DNA of 64,000 bases from Stieleria marina. Lineage in GTDB: Bacteria > Planctomycetota > Planctomycetia > Pirellulales > Pirellulaceae. A program made the translations under genes and the position numbers. Where the stretch lies: contig CP036526.1 in assembly GCA_007741555.1 (NCBI GenBank), forward strand, positions 1,116,001 through 1,180,000. The letters are read 5' to 3'. Each line of letters opens with the position of its first letter. Position 1 is the stretch's first letter. The notes below the pieces were generated by a model. The model ran no database searches, had not been told where the DNA came from, and saw only the letters and a list, made by a program, of their open reading frames with translations. Shown piece after piece: positions 1 through 8,712 of the stretch.

Positions 1-1080
1 GGGCATTCCAATGTTGCGGTCGCTGGTCGTGATCTCTGAAACGATCGCAGCGGTACTGGGCGCTTCGTCAAGCTTTGTCAGGATCACCGCCGTCGGACGT
101 GCCGGCATGAATCCTTCGAGCACCGTTCGGATCGTCGGTGTCGAACTTGTCGCACTGAGAACGAGATGCGTTTCGTCCGGCTGTGCTGAACGCAGCATTT
201 CGGATAGCTGATCGATTCGGGCGTCACTGCGCGGGCTTCGTCCGGCTGTGTCGATGAGGACCAAGTCGACATCACCGAGCGAATCGATGGCGGGACGCAT
301 GTCGTCGGCGGTTTCGACAACTTGCATCGGCAAGTCCATGATCTCGGCGTAAGCCTTGAGCTGTTGAACAGCGGCGATCCGGAAGGTGTCGATGGTCACC
401 AAGCCAACACGTCGTTTGGATTCCAACCGAAATCCTGCGGCCAGTTTGGCGACCGTGGTTGTTTTGCCGACGCCGGTCGGGCCGACCAAAGCCACGGTGT
501 GCCGCGAACCTGGCGGTATCCGAATGGGGCCTGCGAATCTTAGTTCACGAGCGATGCTGCGATGGAGATGTTCCAGCCAAGGCTGGTTTTCCATGTCGTC
601 AAAGCTGGCGGCAAAGCTAGTGGTGGCACTCATCCAGCGATGAGCGGTTTGCGGGCAAACGCCCAGCGAAATCAGTTCGTTTTGATAGTCTTGCAGGAGC
701 GAGGGAAGTGCCTCAGGCAGTGCCGCTGACGTCGGCGAGGTGATGTTTTCGGATTCGTCGAAAGCATCGCCTCGATGAAGCCTTGGCCGGTGGATTGATT
801 CGGTGGGCGTCGATGGGTGCAGGGCCGAAGACGGATCCGTGCGTGAGTTGATCCGCCGCGAATCTGTTCTTGCTTCGGTACTGCTGCGTGTTGTTTCGAC
901 ATCCACTGGCGTACTGCCGCGTACTTCGGCTTTGACTTCGACATAGCTATTTCCCAACCAGCCCATCCAACCCTCGCGCACTTGTCGTGTTTCCAGCACC
1001 GACGCATCAGGACCCATCTCACGACGGATGTCCTCCAGGGCGTCTTGCAAGCTAGCGGCTCGAAAGGTTTTTATTGGCAT
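1..1080 (-). CDS. flhF: Flagellar biosynthesis GTPase FlhF (3' end cut off by the window)
   Basis: SRP-family GTPase that helps place and assemble the flagellum at the inner membrane. The visible 360 codons begin MPIKTFRAASL, typical for FlhF. A low-complexity Ser/Thr/Arg-rich B domain (about residues 50-125) follows, then the N domain, then the G domain with P-loop GPTGVGKTTT (200-209), a DTFRIAA motif and the DTAGR motif. The gene lies 39 bp downstream of flhA on the same strand, so the two are probably cotranscribed. The C-terminus continues beyond base 1. FtsY and Ffh are related, but the FlhF-type start and the flhA neighbour favour FlhF. Confidence 0.93.
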   Translation of the reverse strand, partial: MPIKTFRAASLQDALEDIRREMGPDASVLETRQVREGWMGWLGNSYVEVKAEVRGSTPVDVETTRSSTEARTDSRRINSRTDPSSALHPSTPTESIHRPRLHRGDAFDESENITSPTSAALPEALPSLLQDYQNELISLGVCPQTAHRWMSATTSFAASFDDMENQPWLEHLHRSIARELRFAGPIRIPPGSRHTVALVGPTGVGKTTTVAKLAAGFRLESKRRVGLVTIDTFRIAAVQQLKAYAEIMDLPMQVVETADDMRPAIDSLGDVDLVLIDTAGRSPRSDARIDQLSEMLRSAQPDETHLVLSATSSTPTIRTVLEGFMPARPTAVILTKLDEAPSTAAIVSEITTSDRNIGMP

Positions 1081-1119
1081 AGGGATTTTAGCTGCGAGTT
1101 TGACTAGTTGTTAGCTGGA

Positions 1120-3228
1120 TTACGCGGCACTGGCTTGGCGATACAGGTCGATCACTTCGTGGGATTCGACGCGAGTACTGTTGGCGATTTCGTCGTACGA
1201 CAAGACGTGCAACCAAGACATGGACGAACGTGTTATCTGACGAATCGCGGTTCGGATTCGCGGGTTCACCAAAATCACTGGCGGATGGCCGTCAGCAATT
1301 AGGTTCTTAACGGCTTCTTGAATTCTCTCGCAAGTGAGTTCTGTGGTTTCGAGCGCGAACAGTGGCAAAACTTTTGGATTTGCGTCATCGATCGATTGCG
1401 CAAGTTCGCTTTCCCATTGCGTATTGATGCGGACGGCGTGAATGACGCCCTGTCGGTCACGCAATCGCGCACAGATGGTTCGTGAAAGTCCTGTGCGAAC
1501 GGCTGCACACAGTGCGATTGGATCGGCCGGACTCTCTGACAAGCGGGAAGCGTGGTCGCCCAGGATTTCCAGTATCAATCCAAGTTGGCGGATGGGAACC
1601 GATTCCTGAAGCAAGAGTTGCAAGACTTGCTGAACGTCGCTTAGACGCATTACATCAGGGATCAGTTCTTCAACGACTGTTGGCGATGTTTCACGAAGTT
1701 GTTCGATCAAGTGTTTGGCGGCATCGCGTGACAACAGTTCATCCGCATGAACCGTGCAAAGATCTCGTAGGTGATCCACCAAAACTTCGCAGGGCTCTTC
1801 GACAACGTAGCCATAGACCGCTGCCTGTTGAGCGTCGTTTGTGTCGATCCACTTTGCGCGATTTCGTGAGCGAAGATTGCTGGCGGGAGTTCCCGTGATT
1901 TCGCCGGTCGTCATTCCCGTGTCGATCGCAAGTGCTTTGTCGGGTTCCAGCGTGCCCGTTGCAACAACGTTTCCCAGGATGCGGATCGCATAGTCCTGTT
2001 CGTTCAGGGACGAATCATCGCGAACCCGGACTTTTGGCAAGATGATGCCGATGTCGGTCGCGATTGTGTTTCGTAACGCTGAAATGCGTTGCATCAGATC
2101 GCCACCGCGGCTCGGGTCTGCCAACCCGAGTAGCCCCATGCCGATCGACACTTCCATGGGATCGACGGACAGGTAATCCTCGGCCTGCTTTTGTCGCGGC
2201 TGATTGGCCGCGGCCGTCTCGGCGGCTAGTTGAGCTTCTGTGCTTTGGCGATCTTTGTCTGCCTGTTGTTGTTCATTGCGGTTCAGGACGATCGCCAGTC
2301 CGATGCAACCCATGCCAAGTGTGGCCATAGGAATCGTTGGCAAGTTCGTGACGATCAGCAGCAATAGGAACGCACCGGCAATGGCAAGTGCTTTCTTGTT
2401 GCCGAGCAATTGATGCAGAAATTGTTCACTCAAATTCGTTCGCTGCGCGCTTCGTGTGACGAGCAGACCCGCCGCTAGCGAAATCAACAGCGAAGGGATC
2501 TGGCTTACCAAACCGTCGCCGATGGTTAGCTTCGTAAACACCGCGCCTGCTTCAGCGATGGGCATGCCAGCGGTGACGACACCGATGTAAAGCCCGCCAA
2601 TGATGTTGATAACCGTGATCACAATTCCGGCGATCGCATCACCGCGAACAAACTTGCTGGCTCCATCCATCGCACCATAAAAATCCGCTTGAGATCTGAT
2701 TTCGTCTCGGCGACGGTGGGCTTCCGCTTCGTCGATAAGGCCAGCGTTGACATCCGCGTCGATCGCCATTTGACGACCCGGCATGCCATCCAACGCAAAT
2801 CTCGCGGCGACTTCACTGATTCGAGACGAACCCTTCGTAATCACGACGAATTGGATCAGCACCAGAATGACGAAAATGATCAAACCGACTTCGATTCGAT
2901 CGCCGGCGACGAATTCACCGAACCCGCGAATCACACCGCCCGCAGCATCGATCCCGTCGGTTTGTGCGGATGTCAGTATCAGCCGCGTTGTTGCGACATT
3001 GAGCACCAGTCGCGACAAGGTCGTAGCGAGCAATAAGGACGGAAAGACGCTGAACTCAAGCGGTGTGGCAACTTGGATCGTTGTCAGCAGGACGACCACG
3101 CCAACGGTAATGTTGGCGGCCAACAAGAAGTCCATCATCGCAGGCGGCAACGGCACCAGAATCACCACCAAACAGGCGATGATGCCGACGGGCAGCAAAA
3201 GGTCGCGATAGCGCGAGAAAATTTCCAT
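1120..3228 (-). CDS. flhA: Flagellar export apparatus protein FlhA
   Basis: Core membrane component of the flagellar type III export gate. The 702-residue length is normal for the family. The N-terminal half has about eight membrane segments (starting at residues 10-30) and holds the FHIPEP-family signature RFALDGMPGRQMAIDAD followed by the RRRDEIRSQADFYGAMDGA loop. The C-terminal half (from about residue 340) is the soluble cytoplasmic ring domain that docks export chaperones. flhF follows 39 bp downstream. The type III secretion homologue (SctV) is the alternative, but the flhF neighbour makes the flagellar assignment firm. Confidence 0.96.
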   Translation of the reverse strand: MEIFSRYRDLLLPVGIIACLVVILVPLPPAMMDFLLAANITVGVVVLLTTIQVATPLEFSVFPSLLLATTLSRLVLNVATTRLILTSAQTDGIDAAGGVIRGFGEFVAGDRIEVGLIIFVILVLIQFVVITKGSSRISEVAARFALDGMPGRQMAIDADVNAGLIDEAEAHRRRDEIRSQADFYGAMDGASKFVRGDAIAGIVITVINIIGGLYIGVVTAGMPIAEAGAVFTKLTIGDGLVSQIPSLLISLAAGLLVTRSAQRTNLSEQFLHQLLGNKKALAIAGAFLLLLIVTNLPTIPMATLGMGCIGLAIVLNRNEQQQADKDRQSTEAQLAAETAAANQPRQKQAEDYLSVDPMEVSIGMGLLGLADPSRGGDLMQRISALRNTIATDIGIILPKVRVRDDSSLNEQDYAIRILGNVVATGTLEPDKALAIDTGMTTGEITGTPASNLRSRNRAKWIDTNDAQQAAVYGYVVEEPCEVLVDHLRDLCTVHADELLSRDAAKHLIEQLRETSPTVVEELIPDVMRLSDVQQVLQLLLQESVPIRQLGLILEILGDHASRLSESPADPIALCAAVRTGLSRTICARLRDRQGVIHAVRINTQWESELAQSIDDANPKVLPLFALETTELTCERIQEAVKNLIADGHPPVILVNPRIRTAIRQITRSSMSWLHVLSYDEIANSTRVESHEVIDLYRQASAA

Positions 3229-3610
3229 TGACGATCCACGTTAGCAAACGACCTTTGAAAAAGTGGCCGCTGAGCGATGAACGGGGAAGGTACGAAATAC
3301 GCTGGGCGAACGTCCAGACGAGACTCATGCTTCATGATTGCCTTTCCCCTAGGGAATTGGCGATCGATGGCATGTTTTACACGGTACAAAACCACGACGG
3401 CAGTTTCACGGTGCTGTTTCGCGCGGACCCATCAGCGACACTGCATCGGCGATAGAGATGCAAGCTCTCTTGCAGACGCCTACAGGTACAAGAACAAGAT
3501 CAGTTCAGTAGCGTCGGGGTGGGAGATCTACCGGCCCACCTAACGCGGCCTTTTAGGAACAAAAGACAGTTTGCGAAGGCCTGCACACTCGCAAATCGCG
3601 AACAGGTGGC
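3229..3610. other. Intergenic region upstream of flhA
   Basis: This 382-base stretch separates flhA from the upstream DUF2726 gene on the same strand. Short open frames here have no recognisable product and look like chance. I looked for a flagellar sigma-28 or sigma-54 promoter and found no convincing match. It presumably carries the flhA promoter, but I cannot place it. Confidence 0.4.
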
Positions 3611-4330
3611 TTAAGCCGAGATCGTCTGCTCGACAAGGTTGGGCCGAACAGGGCTCGCTGGGAGGCCGGGCTGGAGCCTGGAGTCAAAGCTATGCGTCAG
3701 TGTCGTGGGCTGAGTTGATGAATCGCTTGCATTGCCCGAACGGTCTGTCATCTCAGTGGCGGATAATTCGCTGGTGACAACGCAGGCACTGACTTTTGGC
3801 AACAGAGCCTTCCGCAGTTCGTCCGAGCAGTAGTTTTTGCGAGCGTCGATTCGGAGCAGTTTGATACCGGCAGCCCTTAACGCTTGGGCAATGAAAGGAT
3901 CCACGGGAGGTCGAGCTCCCGGCTTGTCCTTCGGATTGAGGACCAGTTGAACAGCGGCAATCGGCTGCATTGATGAAGGATCGCACAACATGAAATCGAC
4001 GTACTTGCGATCCATTTTAATCGCGAGCTTCAGGTCCTTGCCTCCGTCACGCAGGGCCAAAAAATCAGAAAGCCGTGACTTGGCAAAGATTGCGCAGTCG
4101 GTCCCCATCGCATTGGCGAGGGCACGGTATAGCAGTGCATGAGACTCCGACAATACGTTTGCTCGCTGTGAAAGTGCGAGCGATTCGTTCGTTGGCAGTT
4201 GCTCCGCCGCATCGGATTCCGTCCCGCGACGCACGCGGCAAAGCCGAAGCGTCGCATCTAGCATTTGCGAATAGGAGTACCGTATCATTCCGGCCTGAGC
4301 TGCAATTGAAGAAGAGATCAGCGAAGCCAA
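3611..4330 (-). CDS. DUF2726-domain protein
   Basis: A protein of 239 residues whose central part (about 75-180) fits the DUF2726 pattern. It runs ALLYRALANAMG, then KMDRKYVDFMLCD, AVQLVLNPKDKPG, DPFIAQALRAAGIKLLRIDA. This resembles the restriction-endonuclease-like fold in which an acidic strand follows the VDF segment. The usual E/D-rich catalytic strand (often AIELD) is AVQLVLNP here, so nuclease activity is doubtful. The C-terminal 60 residues are Ser/Thr-rich and probably disordered. The start is uncertain: internal Met codons at residues 15 and 24 are alternatives. Function unknown. Confidence 0.7.
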   Translation of the reverse strand: MASLISSSIAAQAGMIRYSYSQMLDATLRLCRVRRGTESDAAEQLPTNESLALSQRANVLSESHALLYRALANAMGTDCAIFAKSRLSDFLALRDGGKDLKLAIKMDRKYVDFMLCDPSSMQPIAAVQLVLNPKDKPGARPPVDPFIAQALRAAGIKLLRIDARKNYCSDELRKALLPKVSACVVTSELSATEMTDRSGNASDSSTQPTTLTHSFDSRLQPGLPASPVRPNLVEQTISA

Positions 4331-4652
4331 CGCTTGAATCGACGCGAACGTAGCTTCAAGGCGAACGTGTTTCGCTTGTGCGAAGTGAATTTCGCAACGG
4401 TCACGTTTCGATGGTAATGCTACCCGTGTGTTCGATTAGGTGACAACCGTATAAACGAGTGCTTAAGGTGATTGTTCACAAAAAAATCTGCGTGCAGGGG
4501 TGTTTAGAAACCCCGCATTAGTGCACCGCCCATTGGGCGAAACTAGCTTGTCGGTCGAGCTAGCAATTGGAGTTTCAAGCAGTGTAGGTATTGTCAGCTT
4601 GCGATAGCGCATTCGCCTTCGGGGGGCCACGACACATACGCAGGCAAAGCAA
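4331..4652. other. Intergenic region with small inverted repeats
   Basis: This 322-base region lies downstream of the sulfatase and upstream of the DUF2726 gene. It contains several short palindromes between about 4495 and 4570, including GGGG-TGTTTAGAAA-CCCC, CGCCC-ATT-GGGCG and CTAGCT...AGCTAG. On the minus strand a run of seven T follows the first of these after about 10 nt, too far for a classical terminator. They may still mark transcript ends of the sulfatase gene. No gene is visible. Confidence 0.4.
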
Positions 4653-6140
4653 TTACTTGATGCACTTTGCGATTGAACGCTCGATGTTTTCGTTACTCGC
4701 GAAAGGGTCGTTCGTTTTCTTTGCGTAATCTTGCAGGCTCGTTGCAAGCCGTTTGACGATCGCTTCTGTACCCGGTCTGCCATAGAAATTAAGTAGTTCA
4801 TCCGGGTCTGTTTCGGAGTCCATCAACCAAGGCTGATCGTTCACCGAGACAATGAGTTTGTAGCGACGATCGACTGCTGCCATCCAGTTTGGACTTTCGC
4901 CGGCATTGCGCAGGAACGTAATGCGTGCCGATTGCGAATCGTCCGTGGTAGATAGCAGCCCGCTAAGATCTCGTCCTTCAAATGACTCGAGCGGTTGAAT
5001 GCCGGCAAGTGATGAAACGGTTGGAGTAAGATCGACAGTGCCGACGGGATCACGATAGACGGTTCCAGCGGCGAAACGATCCGGATATCGAATCAAGAAG
5101 GGAACGCGAGCCGACCCTTCGTAGGGATTGCCTTTGTTAAGTCGATCGTGTTCGTAGCAAAGGTCGCCGTGGTCCGACGTAAAAACGATCACGGTCGAAT
5201 CCAGTTGGTTGGTGTTGGTGAGCGTTTTCAAGATGCGTCCGATGTTGTCATCAAGACACTTTACCATTCCAAAGTATTTGCTCATTTGTTCGCCACGAAA
5301 CGGTGGATGCTTTTTGGCGTTGCCCGAAAGCCAGCCCGGTTTGGCCATATCATCGCGGCCATAAGTTCGTGGCGGCAAAAAACGCAAGTGATCGTACATG
5401 TGATCGTACGGAGCGCGCACGGTGTTGGGGCCATGTGGATCGGGGTAGCTGATCACGGTCAAAAAAGGCGTTGCGTCGTCTTGCGAGATAAATTCGATCG
5501 CACGGTCGGTCAGGAAATCAGTCGAGAACGTTTTGGCGTCAGCCTGGTCGACGCCGTAGGACGGACGTCCCTTACCGTCTTTGGCCCCGACTCTTGGACC
5601 CTTGTCGGTCATTTGGAATTTCTTCCAATGGCCACGGTTGTACATGGCTGATTTGAACGTGAATCCACCATCAACTTTGGGCGACCATTCGGGCTTGCCA
5701 GTGCCAGCCAAGTGCCATTTGCCGACGAAAGAAGATCGGTAGCCCTGTTGATTCAGGATTTTGGCAATCGTGGGAATATCGTCGCGAAGCTTGAGGTCGT
5801 TTTTGGGAGCTCCCGTGTTGTGCGGGTACAGGCCGGTGAACATCGCAGCGCGGCATGGGGTGCACACCGGCGCCGTCGCGTACGCCCGCGTGCACAGGAC
5901 TCCTTCATCTGCCAAACGATCGATGTGGGGCGTTTCGACGACGGCGCCGGGCCCCCACATTTCGGCTTGTTCTCTGTCCATTTGATCGCGGTAGCAACCC
6001 AATGTGCGAAAGTTGTGTTCATCCGTAACGATGATTAGGACGTTCGGTTTTTGTCCGGAAACCAAAGCCACATCCAGGCAGGACGCCGCCACGAGAATTA
6101 GCAAAGCGAGGCAGGGAAGATTGGATCGCGACGTTCGCAT
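4653..6140 (-). CDS. Secreted sulfatase (arylsulfatase family, type I)
   Basis: Formylglycine-dependent sulfatase of 495 residues, probably acting on sulfated polysaccharides outside the cytoplasm. The chosen start (MRTSRSNLPCLALLI) gives a normal signal peptide; the frame is open 22 codons further upstream but that would bury the signal. After the signal the mature protein opens KPNVLIIVTDEHNFRTLGC, with the metal-binding Asp. The sulfatase motif C-T-P-C-R is at residues 93-97, with Cys93 the predicted formylglycine. A second metal-site block, VIVFTSDHGDL, lies in the C-terminal half. Substrate cannot be read from the sequence. A strong intrinsic terminator of the upstream gene ends only 33 bp before this start codon. 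Confidence 0.95.
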   Translation of the reverse strand: MRTSRSNLPCLALLILVAASCLDVALVSGQKPNVLIIVTDEHNFRTLGCYRDQMDREQAEMWGPGAVVETPHIDRLADEGVLCTRAYATAPVCTPCRAAMFTGLYPHNTGAPKNDLKLRDDIPTIAKILNQQGYRSSFVGKWHLAGTGKPEWSPKVDGGFTFKSAMYNRGHWKKFQMTDKGPRVGAKDGKGRPSYGVDQADAKTFSTDFLTDRAIEFISQDDATPFLTVISYPDPHGPNTVRAPYDHMYDHLRFLPPRTYGRDDMAKPGWLSGNAKKHPPFRGEQMSKYFGMVKCLDDNIGRILKTLTNTNQLDSTVIVFTSDHGDLCYEHDRLNKGNPYEGSARVPFLIRYPDRFAAGTVYRDPVGTVDLTPTVSSLAGIQPLESFEGRDLSGLLSTTDDSQSARITFLRNAGESPNWMAAVDRRYKLIVSVNDQPWLMDSETDPDELLNFYGRPGTEAIVKRLATSLQDYAKKTNDPFASNENIERSIAKCIK

Positions 6141-6172
6141 AATGTTGAATCGGGGACAGAGGAGAGGCAATG

Positions 6173-6203
6173 AAAAAAGCGAGCAGTCCAGGACTGCTCG
6201 CTT
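6173..6203 (-). terminator. Intrinsic terminator after the DUF4347/CBM60 gene
   Basis: A perfect inverted repeat with 13-bp arms around GCGAGCAGTCC and a single-base loop is followed on the minus strand by a T run. It lies 37 bp after the stop codon of the upstream surface-protein gene and 33 bp before the sulfatase start codon. Confidence 0.88.
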
Positions 6204-6239
6204 CATTGTATGTGAATCAAATGTCGAAACGTAAACTGA

Positions 6240-8486
6240 CTAGCCAGCAAGAAGCTGAAACGAACCGAGCAAGCCCGCGGGGGCGGCATTGCCGGATTCG
6301 TCAAGGATGCGGCCTTCGTTTAAGGAGACAAAATACTCGCCTGCAACATAGCCGTTCGGCCCCGGAGGGAGAACGAAGAACTCAACCATTTCGTTGATGC
6401 CCGAACCGATGCCTCCAGCAAATCCCGAGAAACTTTGTTGGTAACCATTGGGTCCGGTGACCGTCACCGTTGGCTGACCATCGTTGGCGAACGAGACTCG
6501 CTCGATATTGTCCTGGTAGACCAGGCCAAACTGCACTTCGCCAATTTCGTTAATCTGAGCGGTGGTTGTCGCTAGTCGAGCCGTTGGCGGAATGGTATCG
6601 GTTTCGTCACCGATCGAAACCAAGAATGTGCCAAGGACTTGACCCGGTGCGACATTGCCCGCTTGGTCAGTCAGCGAGTTTGGTTCCAAGATGACCGTGT
6701 ACTCACCGTTATCCTGCGTGCTCCAGTCGCGGGTAGGAGTTCCGGCTACTTCAGGAAAGATGCCATGCAGGGTGGTGATTTCCGTGACACCGTTTCCGCC
6801 ACCGGTGAACGCCACGGCAATTTGGTCGTATCCGTTCGGTCCCGTCACACGAATCGAAGCGGGGCTACCCAGTCGCTGGTCGTCGTTGTATTTGACGATG
6901 AACGACAATGAGTCGTTGGCATTGTTGAATACCAGCGGAGGATTGTTGGGGTTCAGCTCAGCGGTCGGGGGCGTTGTATCGCCGCTCAAGTCAATGCGTT
7001 CCAAGCTGACCTGTTGCAAACGCAATTCGGACAAAGAGTCGCTGGGGGCTTCGCCTTGCCAAGCCCAGATGGTCGCGAAAGCGGTTCCCTTAGGAGCAAC
7101 GAATTCGCGGTCGACTGCGGGCGATGATGCGTCCGAAGTGTTAGTGTCGATGATCAATTCACCGATCTCTACCCCTTCGGCGTTACGGAAATCGATTCCG
7201 ACGCTGGCATACGGAGCTTGCTGTCCTGCATCGGATGCATAGAAGTTTACCACGGCATCGACCGAGAATTTGTACACGCCGCCTGCTTGGACATCGGCGA
7301 CTCGCCAAACCGATGTCTCGTCGCCCGATGGAAGCACAAGCTCGTTGCGACTGGGGTCAACGTAAACCAGATCGTTTGGATCATTGTTGGTCCAATCGGC
7401 GCCGCCCCAAACTAGTGGTTCGTTGGCGCCTGACAGGTATTCAAAAACGCCATTGGCATGCAGCACTTGTCCACGCCCATAGCCATCCGCAACGCCGTCA
7501 TCGGGCAGCCACGTTCCGGTGGAAAACGTCGTCGGTGATTCGGTCTCATAGAGGTTGCCGTCGATGACAATGTTGTCGACCGTCAAGTTTCGGTCGATTC
7601 CGTTTTCGGGTTGGTACAAATCGTTTTTGAACCGAATCGCAACACGATCCGCAGTGATCGATTCGTCGGTTACATACTCAAAGGGCTGCCACGTTGTGTC
7701 GGCCGTCCATGACTGGACGACGCCGCCATCGATCAACAGGTCAAACTGTTCCTCACCCGTATCACCCCAAGCATTGACGGTAATGTTCAGCGTGTTTTGA
7801 AAGCGATTGCGTGCAACGACGTCGAATGCGACGAAAGATTCCACTTCCCCTGACTTAATTTCAAAATCCCAGTCACCACCTTGCGAACGATCACCGGTCA
7901 AGTTGGTTGACGCAGCGACGTCAGCGCTCGTTAGCTTGGCAAGCCCCGCGACGAATTGAGCACCCGCCCTGCCCTGCCCCGTGTTACAACCGTAAAGCAA
8001 GATGTCGGCATCGGCGGTCAAGGCGTCTGACCAAACGCTGATCTGTCTGCTGCGAGCGGCAAGGGTTTTTCCATCGATCAGCTGATTGCCCAGCAGGACC
8101 GCACCGGATTGGCCATGGGTAACAATGTGAACTTGGTCCACGTTGCTGCGGTCTGACAGGACGCTGGAAATTTGATCAATCGCATCGCGCGAAGCGTCCA
8201 GCAACACGATCTCACTGTCGTTCGCTAATCCGTCGAGCAAGACGTCGGCATCATTGAGATCGCTATCGACAAAAACGATGCTCTGAGCCAAAGTCGTTTT
8301 GACGTTTACAACTTCGCAAGCGGGCGTGTCGGCGACGGCGGTGGCAACTTCCGCAGCAACACCAGCGTCGGCGGCAAGCATGATGCGAGGCTCCAGCAAT
8401 TTCGTCTGCCACGAAATGCGTCCCAGCGATTGCGGAGTCGATTGTTTACGGCTTGCCGAATCGGATTTGGGCGTGCGGAAAAACAT
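6240..8486 (-). CDS. Large surface protein: LEPR export motif, DUF4347, CBM60-like domain, Ig-like repeats
   Basis: Secreted or surface protein of 748 residues. Domains in order: basic N-terminus with LEPRIMLAAD (31-40), a planctomycete-type export motif; DUF4347 (about 68-215) with VHIVTHGQSG (His124) and DILLYGCNTGQG (Cys167); a domain resembling Ca-dependent xylan-binding CBM60 (about 232-350, with FKNDLYQPENGIDRNL); a beta-sandwich region (350-500); and two Ig-like repeats, each beginning TPPTA and containing VTGPNGY (about 505-630 and 635-748). A paralogue with the same N-terminal architecture is at 53522-57427. Its role is probably carbohydrate binding at the cell surface; this is inference. 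The gene ends in a strong terminator. Confidence 0.82.
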   Translation of the reverse strand: MFFRTPKSDSASRKQSTPQSLGRISWQTKLLEPRIMLAADAGVAAEVATAVADTPACEVVNVKTTLAQSIVFVDSDLNDADVLLDGLANDSEIVLLDASRDAIDQISSVLSDRSNVDQVHIVTHGQSGAVLLGNQLIDGKTLAARSRQISVWSDALTADADILLYGCNTGQGRAGAQFVAGLAKLTSADVAASTNLTGDRSQGGDWDFEIKSGEVESFVAFDVVARNRFQNTLNITVNAWGDTGEEQFDLLIDGGVVQSWTADTTWQPFEYVTDESITADRVAIRFKNDLYQPENGIDRNLTVDNIVIDGNLYETESPTTFSTGTWLPDDGVADGYGRGQVLHANGVFEYLSGANEPLVWGGADWTNNDPNDLVYVDPSRNELVLPSGDETSVWRVADVQAGGVYKFSVDAVVNFYASDAGQQAPYASVGIDFRNAEGVEIGELIIDTNTSDASSPAVDREFVAPKGTAFATIWAWQGEAPSDSLSELRLQQVSLERIDLSGDTTPPTAELNPNNPPLVFNNANDSLSFIVKYNDDQRLGSPASIRVTGPNGYDQIAVAFTGGGNGVTEITTLHGIFPEVAGTPTRDWSTQDNGEYTVILEPNSLTDQAGNVAPGQVLGTFLVSIGDETDTIPPTARLATTTAQINEIGEVQFGLVYQDNIERVSFANDGQPTVTVTGPNGYQQSFSGFAGGIGSGINEMVEFFVLPPGPNGYVAGEYFVSLNEGRILDESGNAAPAGLLGSFQLLAG

Positions 8487-8712
8487 GGTGCTTCAACAAG
8501 AATGGGCGATTTGGGTAGGGCAATTTATAAGCCCATTACCTTATCCCATGCTAATGCAACCGGCAAGAATTTTCGGTTACAGAAATGGCGGAAAGTGGGC
8601 CATTCCCTTGCTGAATCACAAGGCTTTTGCCGTTTTCCATCACTGCCGATCATTCGCGTTTGGTGAATGAAAAGCAGTTGCAGTGTTGCTGCCAGGCTTT
8701 CTATGGAAACGT

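Noticed and set aside
3228-3455. Small plus-strand gene overlapping the flhA upstream region
   Set aside because: 75 codons with no ribosome site, no family pattern and an overlap with the flhA start.
3229-3610. Flagellar sigma-28 or sigma-54 promoter before flhA
   Set aside because: No string close enough to either consensus with correct spacing was found.
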